From CAVQKZ01 sp963837325 (GTDB taxonomy: Bacteria; Actinomycetota; Actinomycetes; Mycobacteriales; Jatrophihabitantaceae), in the NCBI GenBank assembly GCA_963837325.1, contig CAWIMV010000002.1:310001-374000 (forward strand): 64,000 nucleotides of DNA. Reading direction: 5' to 3'. How positions within the stretch are numbered: position 1 is the first letter of the stretch; each line of letters starts with the position of its first letter. A program made the position numbers and the translations under genes. Below are positions 40,895 to 49,725 of this stretch, piece after piece. Below the pieces are notes generated by a model. It did not search any database, was not told where the DNA came from, and saw only the letters and a list, made by a program, of their open reading frames with translations.

Positions 40895-41377
40895 ATGGCG
40901 GGCACGCGCTGGCTCAGCGCCGACGAGCAACGAGCGTGGCGCTCCTACCTCGAAGCGACCCTCCTGCTCTTCGACGAACTCGACCGGCAGATGCAGCAGG
41001 ATTCGGGCATGCCGCACGCCTACTACGAGATCCTCGTGCGGCTGTCCGAAACCGAAGGCCGGGCGATGCGGATGAGCGAGCTCGCAGTCCGGACGCGGTC
41101 CTCCCGCAGCCGGCTCTCCCACGCGGTCGCCCGCCTCGAGGAACGCGGTTGGGTCGAAAGACGGGACTGCCCGACCGACCGCCGGGGCCAGGTCGCGCAC
41201 CTCACCGACAAGGGCTTCGAGGTGCTCGACGCCGCCGCGCCCAGTCACGTGGAGGCGGTGCGCGCCCACGTCATCGACCGACTCACGCCCGAGCAGATCA
41301 ACCAGCTCGAGGCCATCGGCGCCGCGTTGATCGCCGGGTTGGCTCCGGCCGAGGGAACCTCAGCCGCCGGCTGTTGA
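40895..41377 (+). CDS. MarR-family transcriptional regulator
   Basis: A 160-residue MarR protein. The winged helix-turn-helix lies at about residues 55-105 (RMSELAVRTRSSRSRLSHAV then ARLEERGWVERRDCPTDRRG), including the beta-wing DR motif. The N-terminal helix WRSYLEATLLLFDELDRQMQ and the C-terminal helices form the dimer interface. A cysteine in the wing (RRDCPTD) might be redox-active but this is not established. It is divergent from the VOC gene and surely acts on the palindrome at 40844-40859. Its 3' end overlaps that of the convergent transglycosylase gene by 18 nt. Confidence 0.9.
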   Translation: MAGTRWLSADEQRAWRSYLEATLLLFDELDRQMQQDSGMPHAYYEILVRLSETEGRAMRMSELAVRTRSSRSRLSHAVARLEERGWVERRDCPTDRRGQVAHLTDKGFEVLDAAAPSHVEAVRAHVIDRLTPEQINQLEAIGAALIAGLAPAEGTSAAGC

Positions 41378-42634
41378 GCTTCCCGATCCGCTTGCACTGC
41401 TCGCGGAGCTAGCGGCTGACGTCGTCGCGCTGGCCCTCCCGCTCGTGGACGTGCTGCCGCTCGAGCTGCCGGTGGGGCTAGGACAGGCCGAAGAACTCGT
41501 CGTTGGCGAGGTTGACGTGCTGGCGGTCGAGGCACTGGTGGAGCTGCTGGCCGAGGTGCTCGTCGTGGTCCCGCTTGCGGTGCCGGTCGGGCTCTTGCTG
41601 GCCGTGGCCGTGCTCGTCGGGGTCGGGCACGACGACTCGGACGGAGAATGCGTCGGCGTGTGCGCGGACGATGTCCCGGTTTTCGGGGCCGACGGCTTCT
41701 TCGGCCGAGTCGGGGCCCCGAGCGGCGGGCCCGGATTAACCGGCGGCACCGGTGCATGTTGCTTTGGCGGCGACGGGTTGCTGGGCACGATCGGAACCGT
41801 CAGGCCGGGCACTCCGCGCGCGTACACCTGCTCGAGTTGCAGCACGAGCGCCACGTACGCGTCGGAGTCGTTGTACGCGTGGACCGCACGTAGCTGACCG
41901 GTGAGCGTGGTCAGGTTGCCGCCGGCGGAGCAGAGGTAGTGCCCGGCCGCGGCCGCTGCATCGAAGATGTTGAACGGGTCGGCGATGCCGTCGCCGTTGC
42001 CGTCGGTGCGGTAGGCCGCCCAGGTGGACGGAATGAACTGCATCGGCCCCACGGCGCGGTCGTAGGTGCGGTCGCCGTCGAGCCGCCCGCCGTCAGTGTC
42101 GGTGATCCGGGCGGTGCCATTGCCGGTCAGCGCGATTCCGATGACGCGCGGCGTCGACCGGCCGTCGGTGTGCAGGACCGCCCCGGCGAAGCGTCCATGG
42201 TCGGATTCGACTCGGCCGATGGCCGCGAGCAAGGGCCAGCTCAAGCCGCAGGCCGGATCACGCTCGCTCTCTCGGCGGGCGGCTCGCTGGTAGGCCTCCA
42301 GCGCCGTCGTCGGAATACCGTCCGAGGCCAGCGACGATGCGCGCTGATCATCGCCGGGACTCCCCCGCGAGCTCGAGATCGCGGAAGAGGAGGGCGCGCG
42401 CGAGGCGGCTGTCGTGCTGGCCGTGTGCGACACCTGCTGTGCTGCGGTACTGGCCACGTTCACCGGCGCCGGAACCCCGGCGGCCGCCCGCCGCGGCGCG
42501 GTGCCGAGCGCCGCCGCCGCACTCAAGGCCAAGGCGGCGAGCACGGTGATGACAGTCCAGCGCAACACCGCCGGCCAGCCCAAGGTGGCGAGCGCGGACG
42601 GCTGGGCGTGGCGCGGGCGCGGCGCGGTCCTCAC
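41360..42634 (-). CDS. Exported lytic transglycosylase with long Ser/Thr-rich tail
   Basis: A 424-residue cell-wall enzyme. It has a positively charged N-terminus and a membrane helix (about 25-50), a Ser/Ala-rich linker, and an MltB/SLT-like catalytic domain at about 110-275. The catalytic Glu lies in LLAAIGRVESDHGRFAGA and the family motif AVGPMQFIPSTWAAY follows. It would cleave the MurNAc-GlcNAc bond of peptidoglycan. Residues about 285-424 are a low-complexity Pro/Ser/Thr tail, probably a wall-spanning or glycosylated stalk. The GTG at 42632-42634 is the only in-frame start before the membrane helix. The tail is encoded by GC-skewed repetitive DNA. Confidence 0.88.
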   Translation of the reverse strand: MRTAPRPRHAQPSALATLGWPAVLRWTVITVLAALALSAAAALGTAPRRAAAGVPAPVNVASTAAQQVSHTASTTAASRAPSSSAISSSRGSPGDDQRASSLASDGIPTTALEAYQRAARRESERDPACGLSWPLLAAIGRVESDHGRFAGAVLHTDGRSTPRVIGIALTGNGTARITDTDGGRLDGDRTYDRAVGPMQFIPSTWAAYRTDGNGDGIADPFNIFDAAAAAGHYLCSAGGNLTTLTGQLRAVHAYNDSDAYVALVLQLEQVYARGVPGLTVPIVPSNPSPPKQHAPVPPVNPGPPLGAPTRPKKPSAPKTGTSSAHTPTHSPSESSCPTPTSTATASKSPTGTASGTTTSTSASSSTSASTASTSTSPTTSSSACPSPTGSSSGSTSTSGRASATTSAASSASSASGSGSSTAGG

Positions 42635-42780
42635 GGGCAGCCCGGTTGGGGGTTCATGCGGATCAGCTCCAGCATGGGTGCGAATCGGACACAGTCGACG
42701 TTATCTCCGGACTGGGCTGTTCACCAAGGCCAGACGCGAAATGCCAGGATTCCCGCAACGACGACGGCACACTGACTGCC

Positions 42781-43425
42781 ATGCCGTCGATCAGCAAGGA
42801 GGAGCAGCGGGTCGCCCGGCTGCGCGAGTACGAAGCGCTGCTCGAAGGCGCCACGACGGCGATCGGGGCGCTGGCCCTCGTCGTGCAGGGCCGTGAGGCC
42901 CGGGCCCGGCCGGACGACGCGGCATTGGAGATGAGCTTCGCCGAGGCGGATGACGCCGGGCGGACTCTCCCGGCTGGCTTGTGGGTGGCACTGCGCCGCG
43001 GCGACGTCGAGCGGGCCGGGCAATTGCTCGCCGCTGCTTCCGACATCGGCTTTGTCGTTGGCGAGATCGAGACGATGGGCACGGGCTATCGACTGGAAAC
43101 CGTCGAGGAGAAACGCGCGCTGCCCGATCCGGAACTGCTGCACGGGCGGCTCGGCGCCATGCTTGACATCCCGGTCGACGTGCTGCGGGTCTTGGCCGAG
43201 TGGGGCCCGGACGACCCCCGCACGCGCACTGAGGTCGAGGCCTTGCTCGACGCCCGGTTCGGTCCGGCCGCGACCAACGCGGACGCTTCGGCCGAGGAGT
43301 TTCCGGCATTGTCGATGTCGGTCGCGGAACTGTCCGACGTACTCCAATTGGTGCCCAAGCAAGCGAAGGTCCTGGCGACGCTGGCCCGGCGCACGAAGCT
43401 GACGATCATCGGGCCGGACGACTAG
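42781..43425 (+). CDS. Hypothetical protein
   Basis: A 214-residue soluble, acidic, helix-rich protein without a recognised domain. It begins MPSISKEEQRVARLREYEAL and has a central region EIETMGTGYRLETVEEKRAL and a C-terminal segment LSDVLQLVPKQAKVLATLAR, which might be a small helical bundle. ATG start, no strong Shine-Dalgarno site. Codon use matches the neighbours, which argues that it is real. It lies between the divergent transglycosylase and the convergent SRPBCC gene, which begins 4 nt after its stop. No function can be assigned. Confidence 0.65.
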   Translation: MPSISKEEQRVARLREYEALLEGATTAIGALALVVQGREARARPDDAALEMSFAEADDAGRTLPAGLWVALRRGDVERAGQLLAAASDIGFVVGEIETMGTGYRLETVEEKRALPDPELLHGRLGAMLDIPVDVLRVLAEWGPDDPRTRTEVEALLDARFGPAATNADASAEEFPALSMSVAELSDVLQLVPKQAKVLATLARRTKLTIIGPDD

Positions 43426-43429
43426 ACCC

Positions 43430-43933
43430 TCACATTCCGTGGGGTGGGCCGATCGTCGCCGCGGCTGGTCCGAAGGCGTCGACGTAGCCCTCGTGTACCC
43501 GTCGCCAATCGTCTCCGGTCTCGGCTACCTCCCCGGTGAGCGCGGCAACCAGCCGGTCCAGGCAGACGTGCCAACCGGCGGCATCGCGCGCGGCCTTGCC
43601 CTGCTCGTCGAATGTGTCGAGCAACGTCAGAATGCAGCCGTCCGGCGCGGGCTCGATCTCGAAGCGGAGCAGGTCCGGGCCCCAGGTGTACTCGAGCAGC
43701 CGCGGCGGCTCGACTATGCGCACGTCGCCCTGGAAGTCCGACATCGCCGCGGATGCGTCGCTGAAGGTCAACCTGGCCCCTACGTTCCACTCGCCGGAGA
43801 CGCTGTCGGGGAACCAGGCCTTGAGCTGCTCGGGCTCGGTGATGGCTCGCCAGACCGTGTCGGGATCGTGGCGCAGATTGCGGGTGAAACGCAGCCGCCA
43901 GCGTTCGCCGGCTGGTTCGAGGGTGCCGTCCAT
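43430..43933 (-). CDS. SRPBCC/AHSA1-family protein
   Basis: A 167-residue START-like (Bet v 1 fold) protein of the AHSA1 group. The opening strand and helix are typical: RLRFTRNLRHDPDTVWRAIT then EPEQLKAWFPDSVSGEWNVG, with the closing helix AGWHVCLDRLVAALTG. Members bind hydrophobic ligands. The preceding ArsR-family gene, 22 nt upstream on the same strand, is its usual partner and probable regulator. Confidence 0.88.
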   Translation of the reverse strand: MDGTLEPAGERWRLRFTRNLRHDPDTVWRAITEPEQLKAWFPDSVSGEWNVGARLTFSDASAAMSDFQGDVRIVEPPRLLEYTWGPDLLRFEIEPAPDGCILTLLDTFDEQGKAARDAAGWHVCLDRLVAALTGEVAETGDDWRRVHEGYVDAFGPAAATIGPPHGM

Positions 43934-43955
43934 GGTGCTCGCCTCCTGATGACGC

Positions 43956-44279
43956 CTAACGCGACGGGGTTGGGGGATCGATGCGATCGAGGTGCCGCTC
44001 CAGGGCGTCCAGGCTTTCTGCCCACCGGGCGCGGTAGGGGGTCAGCCAGGCGTCGACCTCGCGCAGTGGCCGCGGGTCCAGTCGGTACAGCCGGCGCTGG
44101 GCGTCGCCGCGCACCTGGACCAGGCCGGCCTCGCGCAGGACGCGGAGATGTTTCGAGACGGCGGGTTGACTCACGGCCAGGGCCTCGACGAGCTCGCCGA
44201 CCGGCCGCTCGTCGTCGAGCAACAGATCCAGGATGCGGCGGCGGTTTGGCTCGGCCAGCACGTCGAAGGCAGCGGTCAC
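43956..44279 (-). CDS. ArsR-family transcriptional regulator
   Basis: A 107-residue winged-helix repressor. It begins VTAAFDVLAEPNRRRILDLL and has the recognition helix in VSQPAVSKHLRVLREAGLVQ, followed by the wing RGDAQRRLYRLDP. It lacks the metal-binding Cys motif of ArsR/SmtB, as do other members paired with SRPBCC genes. The GTG at 44277-44279 starts the domain exactly; upstream is a TTGACA element and the AT-rich GTTATATA on the minus strand, probably the promoter-operator. It forms an operon with the SRPBCC gene. Confidence 0.88.
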   Translation of the reverse strand: MTAAFDVLAEPNRRRILDLLLDDERPVGELVEALAVSQPAVSKHLRVLREAGLVQVRGDAQRRLYRLDPRPLREVDAWLTPYRARWAESLDALERHLDRIDPPTPSR

Positions 44280-44375
44280 AGGCCGCCAGCATGCCTGTGC
44301 GGCTATATAACTGTCAAGCAATGTTAGGCGGGCAGGGCTCCTGGAGGAACCAACCGTCACGTCACGAGATCGCGG

Positions 44376-47300
44376 TCAGGCGGGAGGTATCGACACCGGC
44401 TTGGCGTCGGCGGCGAACGCACACAGCGCGTTGACCATGCGCAGCTGCTCGGGGGAACGCACCAGCGGCGAGAGCAGCCGCGGTGAGCAGACGACCGCGA
44501 AGACGCTGCGAGCTCGGGAGATGGCCACGTTGAACCGGTTCAGGCTGTACAGGAACTCCAGGCCGCGGGGGGCGTCGTCGACGCTCGACGAGGCCGTCGA
44601 GTAGATGACGATCGGCGCCTCCTGGCCCTGGAACTTGTCGACGGTGCCGATGCGGATGCCCGGGTCGAGCGCGGCGAGGCGGCTGCGCAGCCGATTGACC
44701 TGCGCGTTGAACGGCGTGAGCACGAGGATGTCGCTGCCGCGCAACGGCCGGCTCACGCCATCGCGGTCGGTCCACTGCCCGTCGGAAAGGACGTCTGCAC
44801 ACATCGCGCGGACCACGTCGGCCTCTTCGGTCGAGACGGCGGTGTTGCCTTCGTGTTGCACCGGGACGAAGCGCAGGCCGGTGCCGCCGAGCAACGAGGC
44901 CGAGTCGACCCGCTGCCGCTCGCAGCCGGGCTCGACCCGCAGCCGTCCGTCGTAGAAGCGGCGGGACACGAACGCGGCGACGTCGGAGTGCATGCGCCAC
45001 GTGGTGTCGAGCAGCAGACCGCATTCGGGTTGCACCGTCGCTCGGCCGGCGAGCAGGTGTTCCAGGGCCGATACGCCGGCGCCATCGGGGTGTTGACCCT
45101 TGACCGGTTGGGCCAACTGTTGAGGATCACCCAGCAGCACCAGGCTCTGGGCCGCGTGCGAGATCGCCAGCACGTTGGCCAGCGACAGCTGCCCGGCCTC
45201 ATCGACGACGAGCACGTCGACCGCTTCCGCGAAGGCCGACCGCGCGAACAACCACGACGTACCGGCGATGATCTGAACCGGGCCGGCCAGTTCGGCCTCG
45301 ACATCCTTCGCCGACTCGATACACCTGATGCCGGGCGCCGCGCACCGCTCATGCTCGGCCGCCTTCTGCACGATGTCGAGGTCGAGGTCGGCCTCGGCGG
45401 CGGCGGCGACGACCGCGGTCAGCAGGTTGCCGATCACCTTGTGACTGAAACCGGTGACACCGACCCGCTTCCCTTCGGCGATCAGTCGAATGATCGTGCG
45501 CGCACCGGCCCACGTCTTGCCCGTGCCCGGCGGGCCCTGCACCGGCAGCACGTTGCGATCGAGTTCGGCCGCGAGCCGGCACATCGCCTGTTCGCCGGGT
45601 TCACCGGTGTGCTGCAGCGGACCGCGGTCAGCCCAGGGCCGGCGACCGAGCAGCAGATCACGCGCGGCCCGCCACGTCGGCAGCGGGCTGTCGACGCCGT
45701 GGTGGACGACCCACTCGCCGAGCTCGCGCAGGCGGGCGCGGTGTTCGGTGTCCGGAACCGGCGCGGTGGGAACCAGCGACGTACAGACCGGCATTCCCCG
45801 CTTGGCGCCGCGCTTGAGTTCCAGCCAGCCCTGCTCAGCGTCGATCGCGACGACCTCGCCCACCCGCTCCGCCGTACGGGGATCGAGGCAGTCCTTGCCC
45901 GGGCCCATCTTGGTGTCCTGGGGTGGAAAGTCCAGCCGCCAGACCGTCGACTGTTTCTCGGTGCGCACCGCGATGGCCCCGGACACCTCGCCGATGGCCG
46001 AGGCGTCTGCGACGAGTTCCTCGTCGGACTTGTCCAGCCGGGCGAAGTACTCCCACCACTCCGGCAGCGACTCGCGGCGATGCCAGTCGAGCAGGCCGGC
46101 CAGCAGCGAGCGCGCCTGCTGCTCGTCGGTACGCTCAGCGGCCGGGACGTCGGCAACTAACGCAGCAGCGATGCGCTCGAGTTCGTCGGCCACCTCGCCC
46201 GCGAGTTCCGACGCCGACCCGTCGCTGTGGACCGGGCGGGGGTAGACCGCATCACCGCCGCCGTCGATGCGGCGTTGCTCGAGCCAGTCGCGCAATGCCT
46301 CCGTGGACCGGCAGTCGTCCTCGTTGTAAGACGCGATGTCGGCGAGCATCGCTGGGTCGCGGTCGGCCAGCCAGCGCTCGAACGCGACGACACTGCCGAG
46401 GGAATCGCTGACGCCCTCGTGCGCACGAATGTGGCCCCAGTAAAACGCCTCCAGCTTCTTGATCGAGTACGACTCCTTGCTGATCCGCATGCCCTGCCGC
46501 ACGACGGCGTACAGGTCGACGAGGCGCTGGCCGCGCAGCAGTCGGTCGACCTCGCTGCCGCGGGTGTCGTAGCGACCCGACAGCGCCTTCAACCGCGTGG
46601 GCTCGTACGGGGCGTAGTGGTAGACGTGCATGCCCGGGTCGGCGGCCCACGCGCGCATCAGGTGATCGACCAACCGCTCGAACGCTGCCTTCTCGTCGGC
46701 CGGCTCGGTCGCCCAGTACGGCGTGAAGCCAGCGCGATCGACCACGCCGAACAGATACTCCAGACCGTGTTCGCCCAGGAACGGGTCGCCCTCGATGTCG
46801 AAGAACACGTCGCCGGGCGAGGGTTCGGGCAGCAGCGCGAAGCCGCGGCCTTCCTCGGGTTCGAGCAACTCCCAGGCCGGCTGGCCGGTGTCGCGCTCGA
46901 CGAGTTGCAGCCGGGCCTGTCCGGTGAGCCGCTGTCGCGCCGCGAGGCCGATCGTCGCCGGCAATTCCTGCGGTTGGCGCTGCCCGAGGTCGCGCACCGT
47001 CGCGACACCGGCGTCGCGCAACCGGGTCGCGTGCGAGCCGCTCATGAACGCGACGAGCGAGAGGTCGTCCTCACGGCGCCACTGGGCCTGGCAACGCGGC
47101 TGCCATCGGCACTGCTTGCATTGATCGACCGGCCGCGGATGCGGGTCGTCGCCGGCATCGAGGAAGTCCAGCAGTTGGGCCCGGATCAGGTCCGCGTAGG
47201 CGGCGCAGTCGGCGAAGTCGTAATCGTGGGTGCCGCCGTCACCGGTGACGACGGTTAACCGTTGCGGCGCGATGCCTTGCAACGCGGTCAATCGCTCGGC

Positions 47301-47765
47301 GTAGGTCGCCATCTGGAGCAGCGCGGGCACTTTCATCCGCCGGGCCAGCTTGGTGTCGGCGACGTCGTAGGACCACGCCCACCGCCCGGCCCGCTCACGG
47401 CGCAGCAGGAAGTCGGCATGCCCGCGCCAGCGCCCGTCGAAGAACGTGGCCTGGTAGATGACGTCGACGCCCGCGCGCATGGCCGCCTCGGTGTCTCGCT
47501 CGGCGGCCCGTAGCGCGCCGGCGTCACTGCCCTCGTTGGTGATCTCGATGACGGCCAGACCTTGGTCACGCAGGCTCTGCAGGTAGCGCGCTTCGTGTTC
47601 GTTGCCCTTGGCGAAGAGCAGTTCGAGCATTTCGTCCTTGCCCTGCTCCGGCCGCTCGAGCTCGCCGCGTGCCACCGCGAGATCAAGGTGCGTGAGGTGC
47701 CGGCAGGCCAGAAACTTCGTCAGGTCAGTAGGACTGACGAACAACGACTGTTCGGACTGGTACAC
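44376..47765 (-). CDS. TM0106-type RecB-like nuclease fused to a DNA2/Upf1-like helicase
   Basis: A 1129-residue multidomain protein. The N-terminal RecB-like nuclease (about 1-230) has the D-x-K core in WSYDVADTKLARR and a cysteine set CKQCRWQPRC that resembles the Fe-S cluster of Cas4/AddB nucleases. A DEDD/RNase H-like domain follows (about 315-490), with VFFDIEGDPF and the late acidic ASYNEDDCRSTEAL. The C-terminal superfamily 1 helicase (about 700-1129) has Walker A GPPGTGKTWAGA and Walker B VLVVDEAGQLSLANVL. Later helicase motifs include TVDKFQGQEAPIVIYS. GTG start with GGAGG. The architecture suggests DNA or RNA end processing in repair; it is a known family, with unknown exact role, and no defence genes lie beside it. 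Confidence 0.88.
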   Translation of the reverse strand: MYQSEQSLFVSPTDLTKFLACRHLTHLDLAVARGELERPEQGKDEMLELLFAKGNEHEARYLQSLRDQGLAVIEITNEGSDAGALRAAERDTEAAMRAGVDVIYQATFFDGRWRGHADFLLRRERAGRWAWSYDVADTKLARRMKVPALLQMATYAERLTALQGIAPQRLTVVTGDGGTHDYDFADCAAYADLIRAQLLDFLDAGDDPHPRPVDQCKQCRWQPRCQAQWRREDDLSLVAFMSGSHATRLRDAGVATVRDLGQRQPQELPATIGLAARQRLTGQARLQLVERDTGQPAWELLEPEEGRGFALLPEPSPGDVFFDIEGDPFLGEHGLEYLFGVVDRAGFTPYWATEPADEKAAFERLVDHLMRAWAADPGMHVYHYAPYEPTRLKALSGRYDTRGSEVDRLLRGQRLVDLYAVVRQGMRISKESYSIKKLEAFYWGHIRAHEGVSDSLGSVVAFERWLADRDPAMLADIASYNEDDCRSTEALRDWLEQRRIDGGGDAVYPRPVHSDGSASELAGEVADELERIAAALVADVPAAERTDEQQARSLLAGLLDWHRRESLPEWWEYFARLDKSDEELVADASAIGEVSGAIAVRTEKQSTVWRLDFPPQDTKMGPGKDCLDPRTAERVGEVVAIDAEQGWLELKRGAKRGMPVCTSLVPTAPVPDTEHRARLRELGEWVVHHGVDSPLPTWRAARDLLLGRRPWADRGPLQHTGEPGEQAMCRLAAELDRNVLPVQGPPGTGKTWAGARTIIRLIAEGKRVGVTGFSHKVIGNLLTAVVAAAAEADLDLDIVQKAAEHERCAAPGIRCIESAKDVEAELAGPVQIIAGTSWLFARSAFAEAVDVLVVDEAGQLSLANVLAISHAAQSLVLLGDPQQLAQPVKGQHPDGAGVSALEHLLAGRATVQPECGLLLDTTWRMHSDVAAFVSRRFYDGRLRVEPGCERQRVDSASLLGGTGLRFVPVQHEGNTAVSTEEADVVRAMCADVLSDGQWTDRDGVSRPLRGSDILVLTPFNAQVNRLRSRLAALDPGIRIGTVDKFQGQEAPIVIYSTASSSVDDAPRGLEFLYSLNRFNVAISRARSVFAVVCSPRLLSPLVRSPEQLRMVNALCAFAADAKPVSIPPA

Positions 47766-47838
47766 CGCGCCTCCCGCGAACTGCTTCAGCTGCGATTGTG
47801 CTCGCTGCCACCGACAATTCCGTTGGTGACGGCGCGGG

Positions 47839-48225
47839 TTAGTCGGCTTGGCTGATCTCGAATGTGTTGCCGTCGGGGTCGCGTATCCACGCGATCTTGC
47901 CGTATCCGGAGTCGTGGATGCCCTTCGCGTTCGTGGGTACGGGATCGCCGTACTGCTCGAACACGACGCCTCGTGCGATCAGGTCGTCGACGAGTTGCTC
48001 GAGGTCGTCGACATCCCAGCGAGCCAGCGTTGCCGTTGTCTGGCCGGCGCGCTGCGGCGCGACGTACAACGAGAGCATGGTTTCGCGGCCGCACGGATAA
48101 CTGCAGGTCAACTCGCCCTTGCCGCCACCGCTGACCAGTCCGAGTTTGCCCTCGTAGAACTCCCGCGCCTGGGCCAGGTCCGACACCGCGATCTGGGGCG
48201 TGATCCGGGCATCACTCAGCTTCAT
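47839..48225 (-). CDS. VOC/glyoxalase-family protein
   Basis: A 128-residue single VOC module. The N-terminus ITPQIAVSDLAQAREFYEGK and the C-terminal WIRDPDGNTFEISQAD with its metal-binding glutamate are typical; the middle has LARWDVDDLEQLVDDLIARG. Such proteins bind a metal and act on small carbonyl or aromatic compounds, or confer resistance to antibiotics. It begins 12 nt after the fructuronate-reductase stop on the same strand, so it may be the last gene of the uronate operon. Confidence 0.83.
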   Translation of the reverse strand: MKLSDARITPQIAVSDLAQAREFYEGKLGLVSGGGKGELTCSYPCGRETMLSLYVAPQRAGQTTATLARWDVDDLEQLVDDLIARGVVFEQYGDPVPTNAKGIHDSGYGKIAWIRDPDGNTFEISQAD

Positions 48226-48237
48226 CGCACTATTGTC

Positions 48238-49725
48238 CTACGAGGCGGCCAGTACCGCCTGAACCGCCGCGGCAACGCCGTCGTGGGTCAATACGTCGAG
48301 ACCGTCGAGCACGACGTCGCGGAACCGCGCATCGGCGGACAGCTCGTCGCCGAAGATCTCCGTCAACGCGAGCAGCGCGTCGCAGGTCGCGGCCGGGGAA
48401 TCGGCCCGGGCCGTGGCCGCGGCAATCCGCTGCTCCAACGGATCGTTGACCGGAAGAGGCGTGCCGGTCGCACTGACCCGGGCCGTGACGTAACGCATCC
48501 AGGCCGCGACGGCCAGTCCGATGAGCCGCGGCGCAACGTTGCGCTCGAGGAGCACCCGCGCGCCCGGCAGCAACCGTTGCGGGATCTTCTGGCTGCCGTC
48601 CATCGCGACCTGGGTCGTGCGGTACTGCAGCCCCGGGTTGGCGAAGCGGTCCAGCACACTCGCGCAGTATTCGGCCACGTCGAACCCCGAAGGCACGGCC
48701 AGTGTCGGGCGCAGCTCGTCACTCATCAGCCGCTGCAGGTACTCACGCAGCCCGTCGGTGCGCATCGCGTCGGCAATGAACTCGCATCCGGCCAGCGCGC
48801 CGAGATAGGCCAGGGCCGAGTGGGTGCCGTTGAGCAGTCGCAGCTTCATCGTCTCGTACGGAGCCACATCGTCGGTGATCGTGGCGCCAGCTCGCTCCCA
48901 CCGCGGGCGGTCGGCGGCGAAGTTGTCCTCGATCACCCACTGACTGAACGGTTCTGCCACGACGGTGCCGTGGTCCTCGAAGCCGATGAGCTTGGCCAGC
49001 TCGGCCCGGTCGTCGTCCACGGTGGCCGGGACGATGCGGTCGACCATCGTGGACGGGAAGCGCACCGACGCCTCGATCCAGTCGTGCAGGCCCGGCGATT
49101 CGAGCCGGGCACAGAAGTCGCCGACCAGCCGACGGACAACCGCGCCGTTGGCGGGCAGGTTGTCGCAGCAGACAACTGTGATCGGGCCGGCGTCTTCGTG
49201 CATGCGGCGTTCTAGTCCCCGCACCAACTGGCCGACTACGGTCTGGGGCGGCGCGCCGGCCAGGTCGGCCGCGATACCCGCGTCGCTGAGGTCGAGATGG
49301 CCGGTGGCCGGACGCAGCCGGTAGCCCTTCTCGCTCACGGTGAGCGTGACGATGCGAGTGCTGGCCGCGGCGAGGTGGGCCAGCACCGGCGCGGCGTCGT
49401 CGGCCGCGCACACCACTTCGCGCACGGACCCGATCACTCGCGCCGAGGTGTCGTCGGCGCCGCGCTGAAGCACGCCGTACAGACCGTCCTGAGGACCGAG
49501 CTGGTCGAGCACGGTCCGGCTGCGCGGGCTGACGCCGCAGACACCCCAGGTGCTGTCCTTCGACGCAGTCATTGCATCCTCGGTGAAGACAGCTTGGTGC
49601 GCGCGGTGAAACGCCCCAATGCCGAAATGCACGATCCCGACCGACACGCCCCGTGGATCGACCCGCGGCCGAACCGAAGCCGGGAGTTCGGCCAGGGCGG
49701 ACAGGTCCAAGCGGCGGCGGCTCAC
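48238..49725 (-). CDS. Mannitol dehydrogenase-family protein, probable fructuronate reductase
   Basis: A 495-residue member of the polyol-specific long-chain dehydrogenase family. The nucleotide-binding start is VGIVHFGIGAFHRAHQAVFT (about residues 28-47). CCDNLPANGAVVRRLVGDF is the conserved central block, and the catalytic Lys/Asn/His region is MKLRLLNGTHSALAYLGALA. In a uronate cluster the likely reaction is D-fructuronate to D-mannonate (UxuB) with NADH; mannitol or tagaturonate oxidation cannot be excluded. It overlaps the upstream uxaA-like gene by 4 nt. Expected product channelling is to the mannonate dehydratase in the same operon. Confidence 0.88.
   Translation of the reverse strand: MSRRRLDLSALAELPASVRPRVDPRGVSVGIVHFGIGAFHRAHQAVFTEDAMTASKDSTWGVCGVSPRSRTVLDQLGPQDGLYGVLQRGADDTSARVIGSVREVVCAADDAAPVLAHLAAASTRIVTLTVSEKGYRLRPATGHLDLSDAGIAADLAGAPPQTVVGQLVRGLERRMHEDAGPITVVCCDNLPANGAVVRRLVGDFCARLESPGLHDWIEASVRFPSTMVDRIVPATVDDDRAELAKLIGFEDHGTVVAEPFSQWVIEDNFAADRPRWERAGATITDDVAPYETMKLRLLNGTHSALAYLGALAGCEFIADAMRTDGLREYLQRLMSDELRPTLAVPSGFDVAEYCASVLDRFANPGLQYRTTQVAMDGSQKIPQRLLPGARVLLERNVAPRLIGLAVAAWMRYVTARVSATGTPLPVNDPLEQRIAAATARADSPAATCDALLALTEIFGDELSADARFRDVVLDGLDVLTHDGVAAAVQAVLAAS

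Noticed and set aside
44853..46160. 435-codon open frame opposite the nuclease-helicase gene
   Set aside because: No motif, skewed composition, fully inside a gene with helicase motifs on the other strand.
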